NCBI GenBank assembly: GCA_002087915.1
Contig: LWDP01000004.1
Location: forward strand, 1-64,000
Length of the DNA stretch: 64,000 nt
Source of the DNA: Enterospora canceri
Lineage: Eukaryota > Microsporidia > Enterocytozoonidae
Reading direction: 5' to 3'
The notes beneath the pieces are model-generated. The model was not told the DNA's origin, ran no database searches, and worked only from the letters and a program-made list of their open reading frames with translations. This document shows positions 44,910 to 52,970 of the stretch, in pieces (position 1 is the stretch's first letter; each line of letters starts with the position of its first letter). A program made the translations under genes and the position numbers.

Positions 44910-46460
44910 TTACCTTGTTCGAGCATGCTTGTTTGAGATGCCCCTAAACAAGTGACGTGGCTTATTGTCCACAACTCTCTTCTCACTCTCCTGTTTCACT
45001 TTCTTGTTGTGTTTGACACTGCCTGCATTTGGCCTCGTGCTCTGCTCATTGGCCACGGTGGCTTCCTCCACTTCGTGTCCCTTCACAACCAGTCCCCTCT
45101 TTCTGAATATGTTCTGCTGTACTGCCTTTCTCCTACAGTCATTAATCTGGTCGTACAACTCGTATTCTTCCTTATTCAATACATCGTACTCCTCCGCATT
45201 CCTGCATGCTACGTCAATCTGCCTCACTGCTTCCAGAATATTCCCATGGCCATAGAAATCCATGATATTCTTCCCATTCATTATTTCTGGAATTGTATCG
45301 TACTTCTCACTAGTCAAATACGCCTCATTCTCCATCCTTATTCCACTTAGACTGTTTGTTCCAAGATGGCTTCCTTGATAAATTGGCAGCTTCTGCCTGC
45401 TTTCAACTACTCTTATTCGGTGCATAAACCCATCCACCTTCTCCTGTTTCATCTCCACCTTCTCATCCAATATTGTCTCACAAGCCAAACTGGTTAGTCT
45501 TGAGAATGATTCCTTATCCATTCTTGAAATGGTAACTACCACCTTATTCTCTAGAAACTCATTCAATTCAACTGGCACCTCTTTCACCAAATCGCCCTTT
45601 GCCAGAACAATAATGAACTTGGAGTTCAATAGGACACTTATGGAATTGAAGAGGGCAACCTGTTCGGCCAAACTGTGGCCACATGTCCCACTTGCATCAA
45701 TGAAGAAGAGAACTACGCTCTTTAGATGGGCCATTGCTCCAATTGTAAGCATCTCAACCCTGCTCCTTTCATCCAGGGCGTGATCCAGAATTCCAGGCGT
45801 ATCAAGAAACTGGTATTGGAGACTCTTGTGCTCAACGTGTCCAACAAAGATGTCCTTGGTCGTGAAGGCGTAGTCTGCGACCTCGCTCTTGCATTTGGTG
45901 ACTGCTGCAACGTAGGACGACTTCCCTACGTTTGGGAATCCAGCAACAATCGCAGTTCGACCAAGTGGATTTATGTGCGGAAGCCTATTAAAGTGCTGCC
46001 TGACTTCCTCAAGGTACTTCAGCTCGTTCTTCAATTTGCTTGCGAGACTGGCCATCTGCCCCAGTCCAGCACGTTTCAGACACTTGCACCTGTACATCGT
46101 ATCACCGTATTTGATCATTTTGATGGAATGCTTTGCAATTTGGCCTATTTTACCCCTGGTTGAGTTCAACTTGCCTAATGATATTTTGTAGGTGTCTTTA
46201 TCGTACAAAATTGTAATTAGCTCACTGAAGAATGGGTGAATGTCATCCAGAACAGGGAATTCAGCCAGAATGTGCTCAATTCGCTCTGAAAACTGCTCAG
46301 CACAGAAGCGGATCTTTCTGATGTAGAAGTTTCGTATTCTTGTGATCTCAAGGTGTCTATGGATGACTGTTGGTGTTCCTCTGTTCGTTTTACTGAGACA
46401 GATGTCGACTAGCTCATTTGCCTGTGGCACTGGTGCAATTTTATTGAATCTGATTGTCAT
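44910..46460 (-). CDS. NOG1: NOG1 GTPase, 60S biogenesis
   Basis: This is an Obg-type GTPase of 516 residues: G1 GFPNVGKSS at 174-182, G2 region FTTKDIFVG, G3 DTPG at 220-223. G4 reads AKGD at 287-290 instead of NKxD, so guanine specificity may be altered. The N-terminal helical NOG1 domain (KTNRGTPTVIHR) and C-terminal basic tail are present. It acts in nucleolar pre-60S maturation. The start at 46460 follows CCCCCAA. Confidence 0.95.
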   Translation of the reverse strand: MTIRFNKIAPVPQANELVDICLSKTNRGTPTVIHRHLEITRIRNFYIRKIRFCAEQFSERIEHILAEFPVLDDIHPFFSELITILYDKDTYKISLGKLNSTRGKIGQIAKHSIKMIKYGDTMYRCKCLKRAGLGQMASLASKLKNELKYLEEVRQHFNRLPHINPLGRTAIVAGFPNVGKSSYVAAVTKCKSEVADYAFTTKDIFVGHVEHKSLQYQFLDTPGILDHALDERSRVEMLTIGAMAHLKSVVLFFIDASGTCGHSLAEQVALFNSISVLLNSKFIIVLAKGDLVKEVPVELNEFLENKVVVTISRMDKESFSRLTSLACETILDEKVEMKQEKVDGFMHRIRVVESRQKLPIYQGSHLGTNSLSGIRMENEAYLTSEKYDTIPEIMNGKNIMDFYGHGNILEAVRQIDVACRNAEEYDVLNKEEYELYDQINDCRRKAVQQNIFRKRGLVVKGHEVEEATVANEQSTRPNAGSVKHNKKVKQESEKRVVDNKPRHLFRGISNKHARTR

Positions 46461-46492
46461 TTGGGGGAGATACGCAAATTTTTATACCCAGA

Positions 46493-47200
46493 ATGAAGAG
46501 CAGTCACCAAGAAAGACTGATTATCAGCAAGGAACCAAGTAGTCACCCAGTAAACGAGTTGATTCGGATTGGAGAGGAGTGTCTCAGAATAAAAGAGGAC
46601 TTTGACACGTTCAGCAACAGCGAGAGGGCAGTAAGAATGGCATTCAAGAAAAAGTGCACCAAAATAATCGGATTTGACTCAGAGAGGCTGGTTCTGAGCA
46701 CTCTCTGTGGAAATCAGCTGCTTTCAAGTTACAAATTCAGAATTACGTCATCAGTGAGTTACAAGGAGATCAATTTGGAAGAAAACAGGGAATTGAATGA
46801 GAATGAAACTGGTAGAATACTTCCACCTGAGAAGTACGCCAGGTACGCCGTACTGACACTTGGTTTGAATCAGACTGATGCAAAATTCATGTACCACTTT
46901 TGGAATAGCAAAATAGCCAAAATTGATTTGGATGCCATTGAGTACGCCCTGGTTGTTGAGGCAGTTGAAGACTCTTTCGTACTGAAGTACGTCAGAATTG
47001 CTTCAGGAAGGGTGGAAGTCTGTGGACCAGTGATTAGGATGGAGTTAGTTGAGAAGTACCACAATGATGAGTTGTACAGTTCATGCCTAGTTAAGAAGAA
47101 GACCACTAAAAACGTGACCAAGAATGCAACTAAGGATGTTGTAGGCAAAATATACCTAAATAAGCAGGATCTCAAGGACATCAAACTAAGGAAGAAATAG
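46493..47200 (+). CDS. Possible Brix-domain protein (ribosome biogenesis)
   Basis: From the ATG at 46493 (after ACCCAGA) the product has 235 residues. Its C-terminal part (SFVLKYVRIASGRVEVCGPV, IRMELVEKY) resembles the end of a Brix domain, where a beta-strand is followed by a GP-L pattern. The tail is Lys-rich. It is divergent from NOG1, 32 bases between starts, which would fit a shared ribosome-biogenesis role. The Brix family (Rpf1, Rpf2, Ssf1, Imp4, Brx1) cannot be resolved. Confidence 0.45.
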   Translation: MKSSHQERLIISKEPSSHPVNELIRIGEECLRIKEDFDTFSNSERAVRMAFKKKCTKIIGFDSERLVLSTLCGNQLLSSYKFRITSSVSYKEINLEENRELNENETGRILPPEKYARYAVLTLGLNQTDAKFMYHFWNSKIAKIDLDAIEYALVVEAVEDSFVLKYVRIASGRVEVCGPVIRMELVEKYHNDELYSSCLVKKKTTKNVTKNATKDVVGKIYLNKQDLKDIKLRKK

Positions 47201-47239
47201 GTGGGAAATGGGAGACAATTTGGCAACCACTCACCATAA

Positions 47240-48217
47240 CTAACTACTGCTTCTTCCAGTAATAAACGGGTGATGAAGTAGTTCCCTACAATTTGGTCTC
47301 TTTCTTGGATCATAATCTGTGCATATCCTCACAAAATCACAGTATTCCACTGATGAGAGTGGCTTGAATTCGTGCTGCGTCTCTCTCTTGTTGTACTTCT
47401 TCCTCCACTTTTTACACCACTCTTTATCACCCTTCTCCATGTACGAGAGTGCCCATGCTGTCATTCCTAACTGATAAATATCCGATTCAATCATCACCCT
47501 ATTTTTACGATATTCTGGATCAACATACCCCCTAGTGAACACCTGTCTACGATTCTTCACATTCTCAGGTACTAAATCCACAATTGTATCCAAATCAATC
47601 AGTTTATACGTTATACTCCCATTTTCACCCGTTTCACCCATGATATTATCAGGTTTAATATCAAGATGAACCAGTTTCTTACTATGCAAGTATTCCAGTC
47701 CCAGTAGTACTTGTTGTACAATTGATCTTATTCTGTTTTCATCATTATTTATCAGCCTACTATCAATAATGACATCACATAACTCATAGACTGATGCCAC
47801 CAAAATGAATTTCTTCTTCTTTTTCCTCCTACCAATCATTCTCTTTATCGCCCAACAATACACTTTCATAATATTTGGGTGATTTATCCTCTTTCTTGTG
47901 AATGCTGGTGAATCACTCTTAATAGTGGATAGTTTCACTGCATATGCACCTGAATTATCCCTATAAACCACACCATTTCCTCTTTCATAAACCACAGTCA
48001 AGTTGTGCTCTACCACAACCTGATTCCATTTTGCTAAACTCATAGATCCACACCTGTACTCCTCAAATTTATCCAAGAATGTCATCAACGTCTTCTTCAA
48101 CTTCATGTTCACCTGTTTGACTCTTTCTTCTGATGCTGCTCTCACTAACTGTAACAGTATACTGGTACACAGAATACTGTTACATAGAATACTGATACAT
48201 AGAATACCTGTATTCAT
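47240..48217 (-). CDS. Secreted protein kinase
   Basis: Residues 1-28 form a signal peptide whose core is ILCIS, ILCNS, ILCTS. The kinase domain follows: glycine-rich loop ERGNGVV (78-84), ATP-binding K95 (YAVKLS), HPNI at 113-116, catalytic loop HLDIKPDN at 184-191 with D186 and N191, metal loop DLD at 208-210 with D208, helix-F D246 and R307. All these catalytic residues are kept, so activity is likely, although the helix-C glutamate is unclear. An ER-directed active kinase is unusual; export to the host is inferred. The start at 48217 follows ATCCTA. Confidence 0.88.
   Translation of the reverse strand: MNTGILCISILCNSILCTSILLQLVRAASEERVKQVNMKLKKTLMTFLDKFEEYRCGSMSLAKWNQVVVEHNLTVVYERGNGVVYRDNSGAYAVKLSTIKSDSPAFTRKRINHPNIMKVYCWAIKRMIGRRKKKKKFILVASVYELCDVIIDSRLINNDENRIRSIVQQVLLGLEYLHSKKLVHLDIKPDNIMGETGENGSITYKLIDLDTIVDLVPENVKNRRQVFTRGYVDPEYRKNRVMIESDIYQLGMTAWALSYMEKGDKEWCKKWRKKYNKRETQHEFKPLSSVEYCDFVRICTDYDPRKRPNCRELLHHPFITGRSSS
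48156..48215 (-). repeat. 15-base tandem repeat forming the kinase signal peptide core
   Basis: Four 15-base units (about 48,156-48,215; plus-strand AGAATACTGATACAT type, the last one diverged) are in frame with the secreted kinase. They code for the repeating pentapeptide ILCxS in the hydrophobic core of its signal peptide. Confidence 0.8.
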
Positions 48218-48419
48218 TAGGATGGTAGTATAAAACAGTAATTGATCAGGCAGTAATATGTTGTAGTATATTGTAATGTATTGTAATACATTGTAGTGTA
48301 CTCCAATATATGTGACTGATCACTCTTTGTTTGTTTCCACTAATCATTACGTCATTACGTCATTATAGTTGTAGTTGTCATAGTTATTCAATAATACCTG
48401 AATAAATATCCAATACAGA

Positions 48420-48524
48420 ATAAGGCACATTAATTTACTACCATATTTACTACTACTACATTTATTACCATATTTACTATACTATATTTTCTACCATATT
48501 TATTTCTCTCATATTTTCCCACCC
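48420..48524 (+). promoter_or_regulatory. MCM6 upstream region with repeated TACCATATTTA
   Basis: The 105 bases before MCM6 contain about four copies of TACCATATTTA or close variants (TACTACTACATTTATTACC links two of them), and CCCACCC just before the ATG. A repeated ATTACGTC appears further left, at about 48,353-48,363. No other signal is seen in the 307-base spacer to the kinase. Confidence 0.45.
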
Positions 48525-50693
48525 ATGTCAAATGCAATTGATCTATTCCACGACTACCTGCATCACAGCAGTAGCATATCTGACCAAATAGATGGAATCA
48601 TCCTCCAGAATGGCCAGACATTCTACTGCGACCTCGATTCAGTGACTGAATTCAGCCCAGTCCTAGCACAGTCAATCCGCCTAAACTACTCCAAACTGGC
48701 CCAGTCTCTTCAGAAGACCTTCGACACCTTCTGCACCGCCCAATTTGACAAGACAGTGGCCCTCTCGTTCTGCAACAGCGGCGTCCGCCTGAGAATGCGA
48801 GACCTCAGAACCAGCGAGGTCGGCCGCCTGGTCTCGTTCACTGGAACCGTGACACGAACGAGCCAGGTGAAGCCTGAGCTCGTCCGTGCCACCTTCCGGT
48901 GCAGAATGTGCCAGACGGCCATCCCGTCCATCGAGCAGCACTGCCACTTCGCTGAGCCGCTCTTCTGCCCCAACAACCTGTGCACGAACAGAAGCCACTT
49001 CTCGCTTTTGGTGGAGCAGTGCGAATTCAGCAACTGGCAGAAAATAAGCGTACAGGAGCAGACGAACGAAATTCCAAAGGGGTCTCTTCCGCGAGGCATC
49101 GAAGTCGTCGTCAGGGACGAGCTGTGCGAGCAGATCAAGTCGGGGGCGCACGTCGAGTTCACCGGCCACGCCGTCTGCGTCCCAGAGGCGCCGAGGACGC
49201 AGCTCGGCCGAAGCGTGGCCCTCTCCGAGCTGGCCGGCGAGGGAGGCCGCTGCGGCCGAAAGAGCGCCGTCTCGCGGGAGCTCTGCTTCCGCCTCCTCTT
49301 CGTTGCCGTCGCCTTCCGCCCCTGCGAGCCGCAGGAGACGGCAGCCGACTCCGACGGCCTCCTGGCCAAAATGGCCCTGGTTCCCTCGCTCTACCAGAAA
49401 TTGGCCAACTCGCTCTACCCCACGGTCTGTGGCCACCAGAACATCAAAAGCGCCCTTCTTCTGATGCTCGTTGGTGGCTGCGCCAAGAAGGCAGACATCT
49501 CCCTCAGGGGAGACATCAACGTCCTCCTCGTTGGAGACCCAGGAACAGCGAAGTCGCAGTTTCTGAAGCAGACGAGTCGCCTTCTTGGACGAGGAAACTA
49601 CGCGAGTGGAAAGGGAAGCAGTGCGGCTGGTCTCACTGCTGCCGTGGTCAGGGACGAATCAGGCGACTACACGGTCGATGCAGGGGCACTGATGCTCAGT
49701 GACAGGGGTCTCTGTTGCATCGATGAGTTCGACAAAATGACCAGGAGAGACCAAGTTGCGATTCACGAGGCCATGGAGCAGCAGACGATCTCAATCAGCA
49801 AAGCAGGGATCAATGCCACTCTCAACGCACGTTGCTCGGTGCTGGCAGCAGCAAATCCAATTCGTGGGAGATACGACACCAGGAAGACACTCAGGGCCAA
49901 CGTGAATTTGAGTCCAGCAATTATGAGCAGATTTGATCTATATTTCGTACTGATTGATAAGATAGACAGGGCTGCTGATCAGGAGATAAGCAGGTACATT
50001 CTGGAGGTAAACAGTGGTGGTAGTAATGGTAGTAACAATAGTAATAATAACATTGCTAGTAATGGTAGTAGTAACAATATTACTAGTAATGGTGAAAATG
50101 GCAACACTACTACGCCCTTCACCTTCACCATTGGCGAGGCTGTTGCCTATATCAAACATGTCAAGAACAATAGGCCAAGAATAACTAGCAGTGCCAGAGA
50201 TGCATTGGAATCGAGGTATATCAGAATTAGACAGGAGTCACTGCTCAATACCAGCAACTACAGAATGACAGTCAGGCACCTTGAATCAATGATTAGGTTA
50301 AGTGAGGCATTGGCCAAGATCCACAACAGTGACGTCACAGTGGAGCACGTTGATGAGGCGTACAGACTCATCAAGAGCAGTCTGGTAGAAATCAAGGCAG
50401 AAGGAGTCTTGATAAGCAACAAGTTGAGCAAGATGCACCTGAGTCTGAGCAAGAAGGAGTACAGTAAGATAGTAAGCATGATAGTCTACTGTATCAAGAA
50501 TGAGGGTGGAATGAACAGGGGTGAGTTAGTGGTGGAGTATTTGAGGCAGATTGAGGAGAATGTGTCAAGCAGGGAGGAACTGGAAGAGGAGAGGCATCGA
50601 GCAGAGGAAGTGATTGAGTTCATGATGAGCAGTGAAGGAATACTCTATGAAATGGATGAGAAGATACACATTCATCCAAGTTGTGACATATGA
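48525..50693 (+). CDS. MCM6: MCM6, replicative helicase subunit
   Basis: The 722-residue product matches Mcm6: FTGTVTRTSQVKPELV, a zinc motif of C126, C129, C148 and C153, then IPKGSLPRGIEVVVRDEL. The AAA+ core has Walker A GDPGTAKS at 337-344, Walker B CCIDEFDKM at 397-405 and arginine finger SRFD at 468-471. An Asn/Ser/Gly-rich insertion at 497-530 comes from trinucleotide-like repeats. It is part of the Mcm2-7 ring loaded by Orc/Cdc6. The 5' half is much more GC-rich than the 3' half. Confidence 0.94.
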   Translation: MSNAIDLFHDYLHHSSSISDQIDGIILQNGQTFYCDLDSVTEFSPVLAQSIRLNYSKLAQSLQKTFDTFCTAQFDKTVALSFCNSGVRLRMRDLRTSEVGRLVSFTGTVTRTSQVKPELVRATFRCRMCQTAIPSIEQHCHFAEPLFCPNNLCTNRSHFSLLVEQCEFSNWQKISVQEQTNEIPKGSLPRGIEVVVRDELCEQIKSGAHVEFTGHAVCVPEAPRTQLGRSVALSELAGEGGRCGRKSAVSRELCFRLLFVAVAFRPCEPQETAADSDGLLAKMALVPSLYQKLANSLYPTVCGHQNIKSALLLMLVGGCAKKADISLRGDINVLLVGDPGTAKSQFLKQTSRLLGRGNYASGKGSSAAGLTAAVVRDESGDYTVDAGALMLSDRGLCCIDEFDKMTRRDQVAIHEAMEQQTISISKAGINATLNARCSVLAAANPIRGRYDTRKTLRANVNLSPAIMSRFDLYFVLIDKIDRAADQEISRYILEVNSGGSNGSNNSNNNIASNGSSNNITSNGENGNTTTPFTFTIGEAVAYIKHVKNNRPRITSSARDALESRYIRIRQESLLNTSNYRMTVRHLESMIRLSEALAKIHNSDVTVEHVDEAYRLIKSSLVEIKAEGVLISNKLSKMHLSLSKKEYSKIVSMIVYCIKNEGGMNRGELVVEYLRQIEENVSSREELEEERHRAEEVIEFMMSSEGILYEMDEKIHIHPSCDI

Positions 50694-50695
50694 CA

Positions 50696-50775
50696 GTGTT
50701 AGTTGTAGTAGTAATAATAATTATAGTAGTAATAATAATGGTAGTAGTAATGGTAGTGATAGTAGTAATAATTAC
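50696..50775. repeat. GTA/ATA trinucleotide microsatellite
   Basis: Runs of GTAGTAGTAATAATAAT type fill the space between the convergent MCM6 gene and the type I membrane protein gene. No coding frame is seen. Confidence 0.8.
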
Positions 50776-50829
50776 AGTAGCAACTTATAATTACAACTAC
50801 TACAACTTATAACTATTACAACCTATAAT

Positions 50830-51780
50830 TCACTCTATCTCTGCATCTGCCTCTCTTCTGTACGACACCCTTCTTCTTTTACACCCAAGTGCCAGTATCA
50901 GAAACACCAGAAATAACAGTGCAGTCGCCCCAAGCAGCAACCAGATGAACGTGTTACTACGAATGACCTTGATTGTCTTATTCTTAGTCGTATTCCTAGG
51001 TGCAGTACGGCTACCAGCAGAATCATCAACTGGTTTGGTTGGCGTAGGCTGATCAGGTGGATTCACCAGTTCAACCATGTCAATCTTACAGTAGTTCCCA
51101 CTCTTCCTCTGCTTCAACCCTTCTATCAGCCTCTTTTGGTCCAACAACTTCAACTCCCCCAGTTTGGTCTCCTCCATTTTGATGCTACCTACTTTATGAT
51201 CAATATTGAGGTGGATCTTAGTCAGTCGAACTCCATCCAATTCGATGAAGAAGAGTGTTCTATTTGCAGTAGTGAGTACGTACTCACCACTATCAGTCAC
51301 TATTTTGTAGCAGAATAACTGCTTCTCTACCTCTGATGGATTATTTCTATCTTTAACCTGGTTTACGCTGATTGTGTAGTAGAATCCAAGCCATCCTCCC
51401 CTAGAGAAGTTGTCATAGAGGCTGTTTTGGTAGTAGAATAGGCCAGTCACGTTCTGTCTCTGAATGTGACTGAATATGCGTAGCTGATTGTAGTGCATGG
51501 AACAGAGATCGATGGTATCGGGGTAGAGGGCAGCCACCTGGCCAGGAACAGCCATTTCAATGGCATTTTTGGTCAGTGACATCGTGAAATCGGAGAGTGA
51601 GCTGCTTTCGTGGTACTTCTGGTTGTGTGACTCGATATTCTGGTTGAGACGGCCGTACTCGCAGCATTGCTTGTTTTTGTAGGTGATGCCACTGTTTTTG
51701 TTGTGGAGAAGGCGTATTGTTCCAAGTGGCATGGAGAGAGAGGTGTCCAGTAGAATTAGGACAAACAAAACAATCTGCAT
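50830..51780 (-). CDS. Type I membrane protein, unknown
   Basis: The 316-residue product has a signal peptide (MQIVLFVLILLDTSLS) and a C-terminal transmembrane helix at about 276-299, then a basic cytosolic tail (CKRRRVSYRREADAEIE). The ectodomain has several cysteines and three or four N-glycosylation sequons. It has a mixed beta-like pattern and a Pro/Thr-rich stalk. The start at 51780 follows CCCCATTTTA. It may be a plasma-membrane or ER protein; no family is recognised. Confidence 0.8.
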   Translation of the reverse strand: MQIVLFVLILLDTSLSMPLGTIRLLHNKNSGITYKNKQCCEYGRLNQNIESHNQKYHESSSLSDFTMSLTKNAIEMAVPGQVAALYPDTIDLCSMHYNQLRIFSHIQRQNVTGLFYYQNSLYDNFSRGGWLGFYYTISVNQVKDRNNPSEVEKQLFCYKIVTDSGEYVLTTANRTLFFIELDGVRLTKIHLNIDHKVGSIKMEETKLGELKLLDQKRLIEGLKQRKSGNYCKIDMVELVNPPDQPTPTKPVDDSAGSRTAPRNTTKNKTIKVIRSNTFIWLLLGATALLFLVFLILALGCKRRRVSYRREADAEIE

Positions 51781-51827
51781 TAAAATGGGGCCATTAAAAT
51801 AATATTTATGGTAAGGGGAGAGTAAAT

Positions 51828-51892
51828 AGTTAGTTAGTTAGGTAGATAGATAAGTAGGTAGATGGATAGGTAGGTAGATAAGTAGATAGCCA
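51828..51892. repeat. Tetranucleotide microsatellite (TAGT/GTAG/ATAG mixture)
   Basis: AGTTAGTTAGTTAGGTAGATAG-type repeats lie between the type I membrane gene and the RhoGAP-like gene. They carry no gene and are probably polymorphic. Confidence 0.75.
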
Positions 51893-51967
51893 TGTAATAT
51901 ATTTGACTATACTACACTTACAACCCTTACAACACAATCAAATATACAGTTACAACACAATGCTATT

Positions 51968-52801
51968 CTACACCTTGCATATTTCAGTAAAGTGCCCATA
52001 GAAATATTTGCAGAACTCTACCAGTTGTAGAACTCGTTCAATCTCAATGTCCTTGTCCTTCTTCAGCAGCAGATTCGGCATCATCACAATTGAAATCCCA
52101 TCTAAGTCCATCTGCTTGTCATTCTCAATCATTTCACTACATCGAATGCAAATCATGTAGCACAAGTAGACATTTGATTCAAGAATGCACCTGTTATTCT
52201 TAGGCAGGGCGTAGTAGAGGGCTCGGCAGCAAATCAGCTTCTCTCCATCATCCTCTACTTCCTGTATCTTGATGATCATGTCTAGAAACATCTCAGGAAT
52301 GATTGGGCAATTGAATGACCGTAGCAGGTCCTTGTACAGCTCGCAGCAGTCAATCAGGTCGAAGTTCTTGTTGAACAGCTCTAGGCCTCTTTCCATGTTC
52401 ACTCGCTCCTCAACGATGTCCTGGAGCAGCGAGTTCGCCGTTCTCAGTCTCTGATGAGTCGTATTCACGCGAAACAGCCCATTCTGGTCAAACTTCTTGC
52501 TCAATATAATCTTACCAATCAAATTCAGCTGCTTCGAGGCAGCAATGTTGTTCTCTTCAAAACTAAACAGAGAGGGCTCCATGTTTCGGGCAGCAATCAC
52601 AATCTCCTCTACGCGGTAGAAGATCGTCCATACAAACTCCTGGTCCATTCTCCTGCTCTCCATAAAACTGATATTCTTCCGCAAATCAGCCTCGTGCTCC
52701 TTCAGGAACTTCTGCACATAGCGGCGCTGCTCATCGTTCCCAAGCCCGTTGAAGCCAGGCTGCTTCTTCGCTATTTTCTGCCTCAACTCATCTGGTTCCA
52801 T
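51968..52801 (-). CDS. RhoGAP-like domain protein
   Basis: The 277-residue protein ends in a region laid out as a RhoGAP domain: NGLFRVNTTHQRLRTANSLL (arginine finger R in LFRVN), LYKDLLRSFNCPIIPEMF and DLDGISIVMMPNLLLKK. These match the helices that stimulate Rho/Cdc42 GTP hydrolysis. The N-terminal half is helical and unassigned. No CCC block is next to the ATG at 52801, so the start is less certain. Confidence 0.65.
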   Translation of the reverse strand: MEPDELRQKIAKKQPGFNGLGNDEQRRYVQKFLKEHEADLRKNISFMESRRMDQEFVWTIFYRVEEIVIAARNMEPSLFSFEENNIAASKQLNLIGKIILSKKFDQNGLFRVNTTHQRLRTANSLLQDIVEERVNMERGLELFNKNFDLIDCCELYKDLLRSFNCPIIPEMFLDMIIKIQEVEDDGEKLICCRALYYALPKNNRCILESNVYLCYMICIRCSEMIENDKQMDLDGISIVMMPNLLLKKDKDIEIERVLQLVEFCKYFYGHFTEICKV

Positions 52802-52970
52802 GCTGTTCTGTTCTGTTTTGTTTATTTTTGAATAAATATTGGGATGATTGGCTGATTCAGTATCAAATAATCAGGGCTGTTTTACAGAATGAATAGGATA
52901 TACAGGCTGATCAGAATGATACGGGTGCGATTCAGGATGATCAAGGAGAAGTTTGAGTGAGTCAGCTGCT

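Noticed and set aside
48681..49436. Long antisense open frame (251 codons) opposite MCM6
   Set aside because: It is produced by high GC content of the MCM6 coding strand. It has no start context, and its protein is composition-driven Gly/Glu/Arg without domains.
50696..50775. Possible hidden coding or RNA gene in the trinucleotide region
   Set aside because: Simple sequence repeats only; open frames there encode runs of Ser/Asn or Val and have no start context.
52889..52960. 23-codon Arg/Ile-rich frame (MNRIYRLIRMIRVRF)
   Set aside because: Too short, with no CCC block and no match to RPL41 or other known tiny proteins. It lies in a 169-base intergenic space and may be chance.
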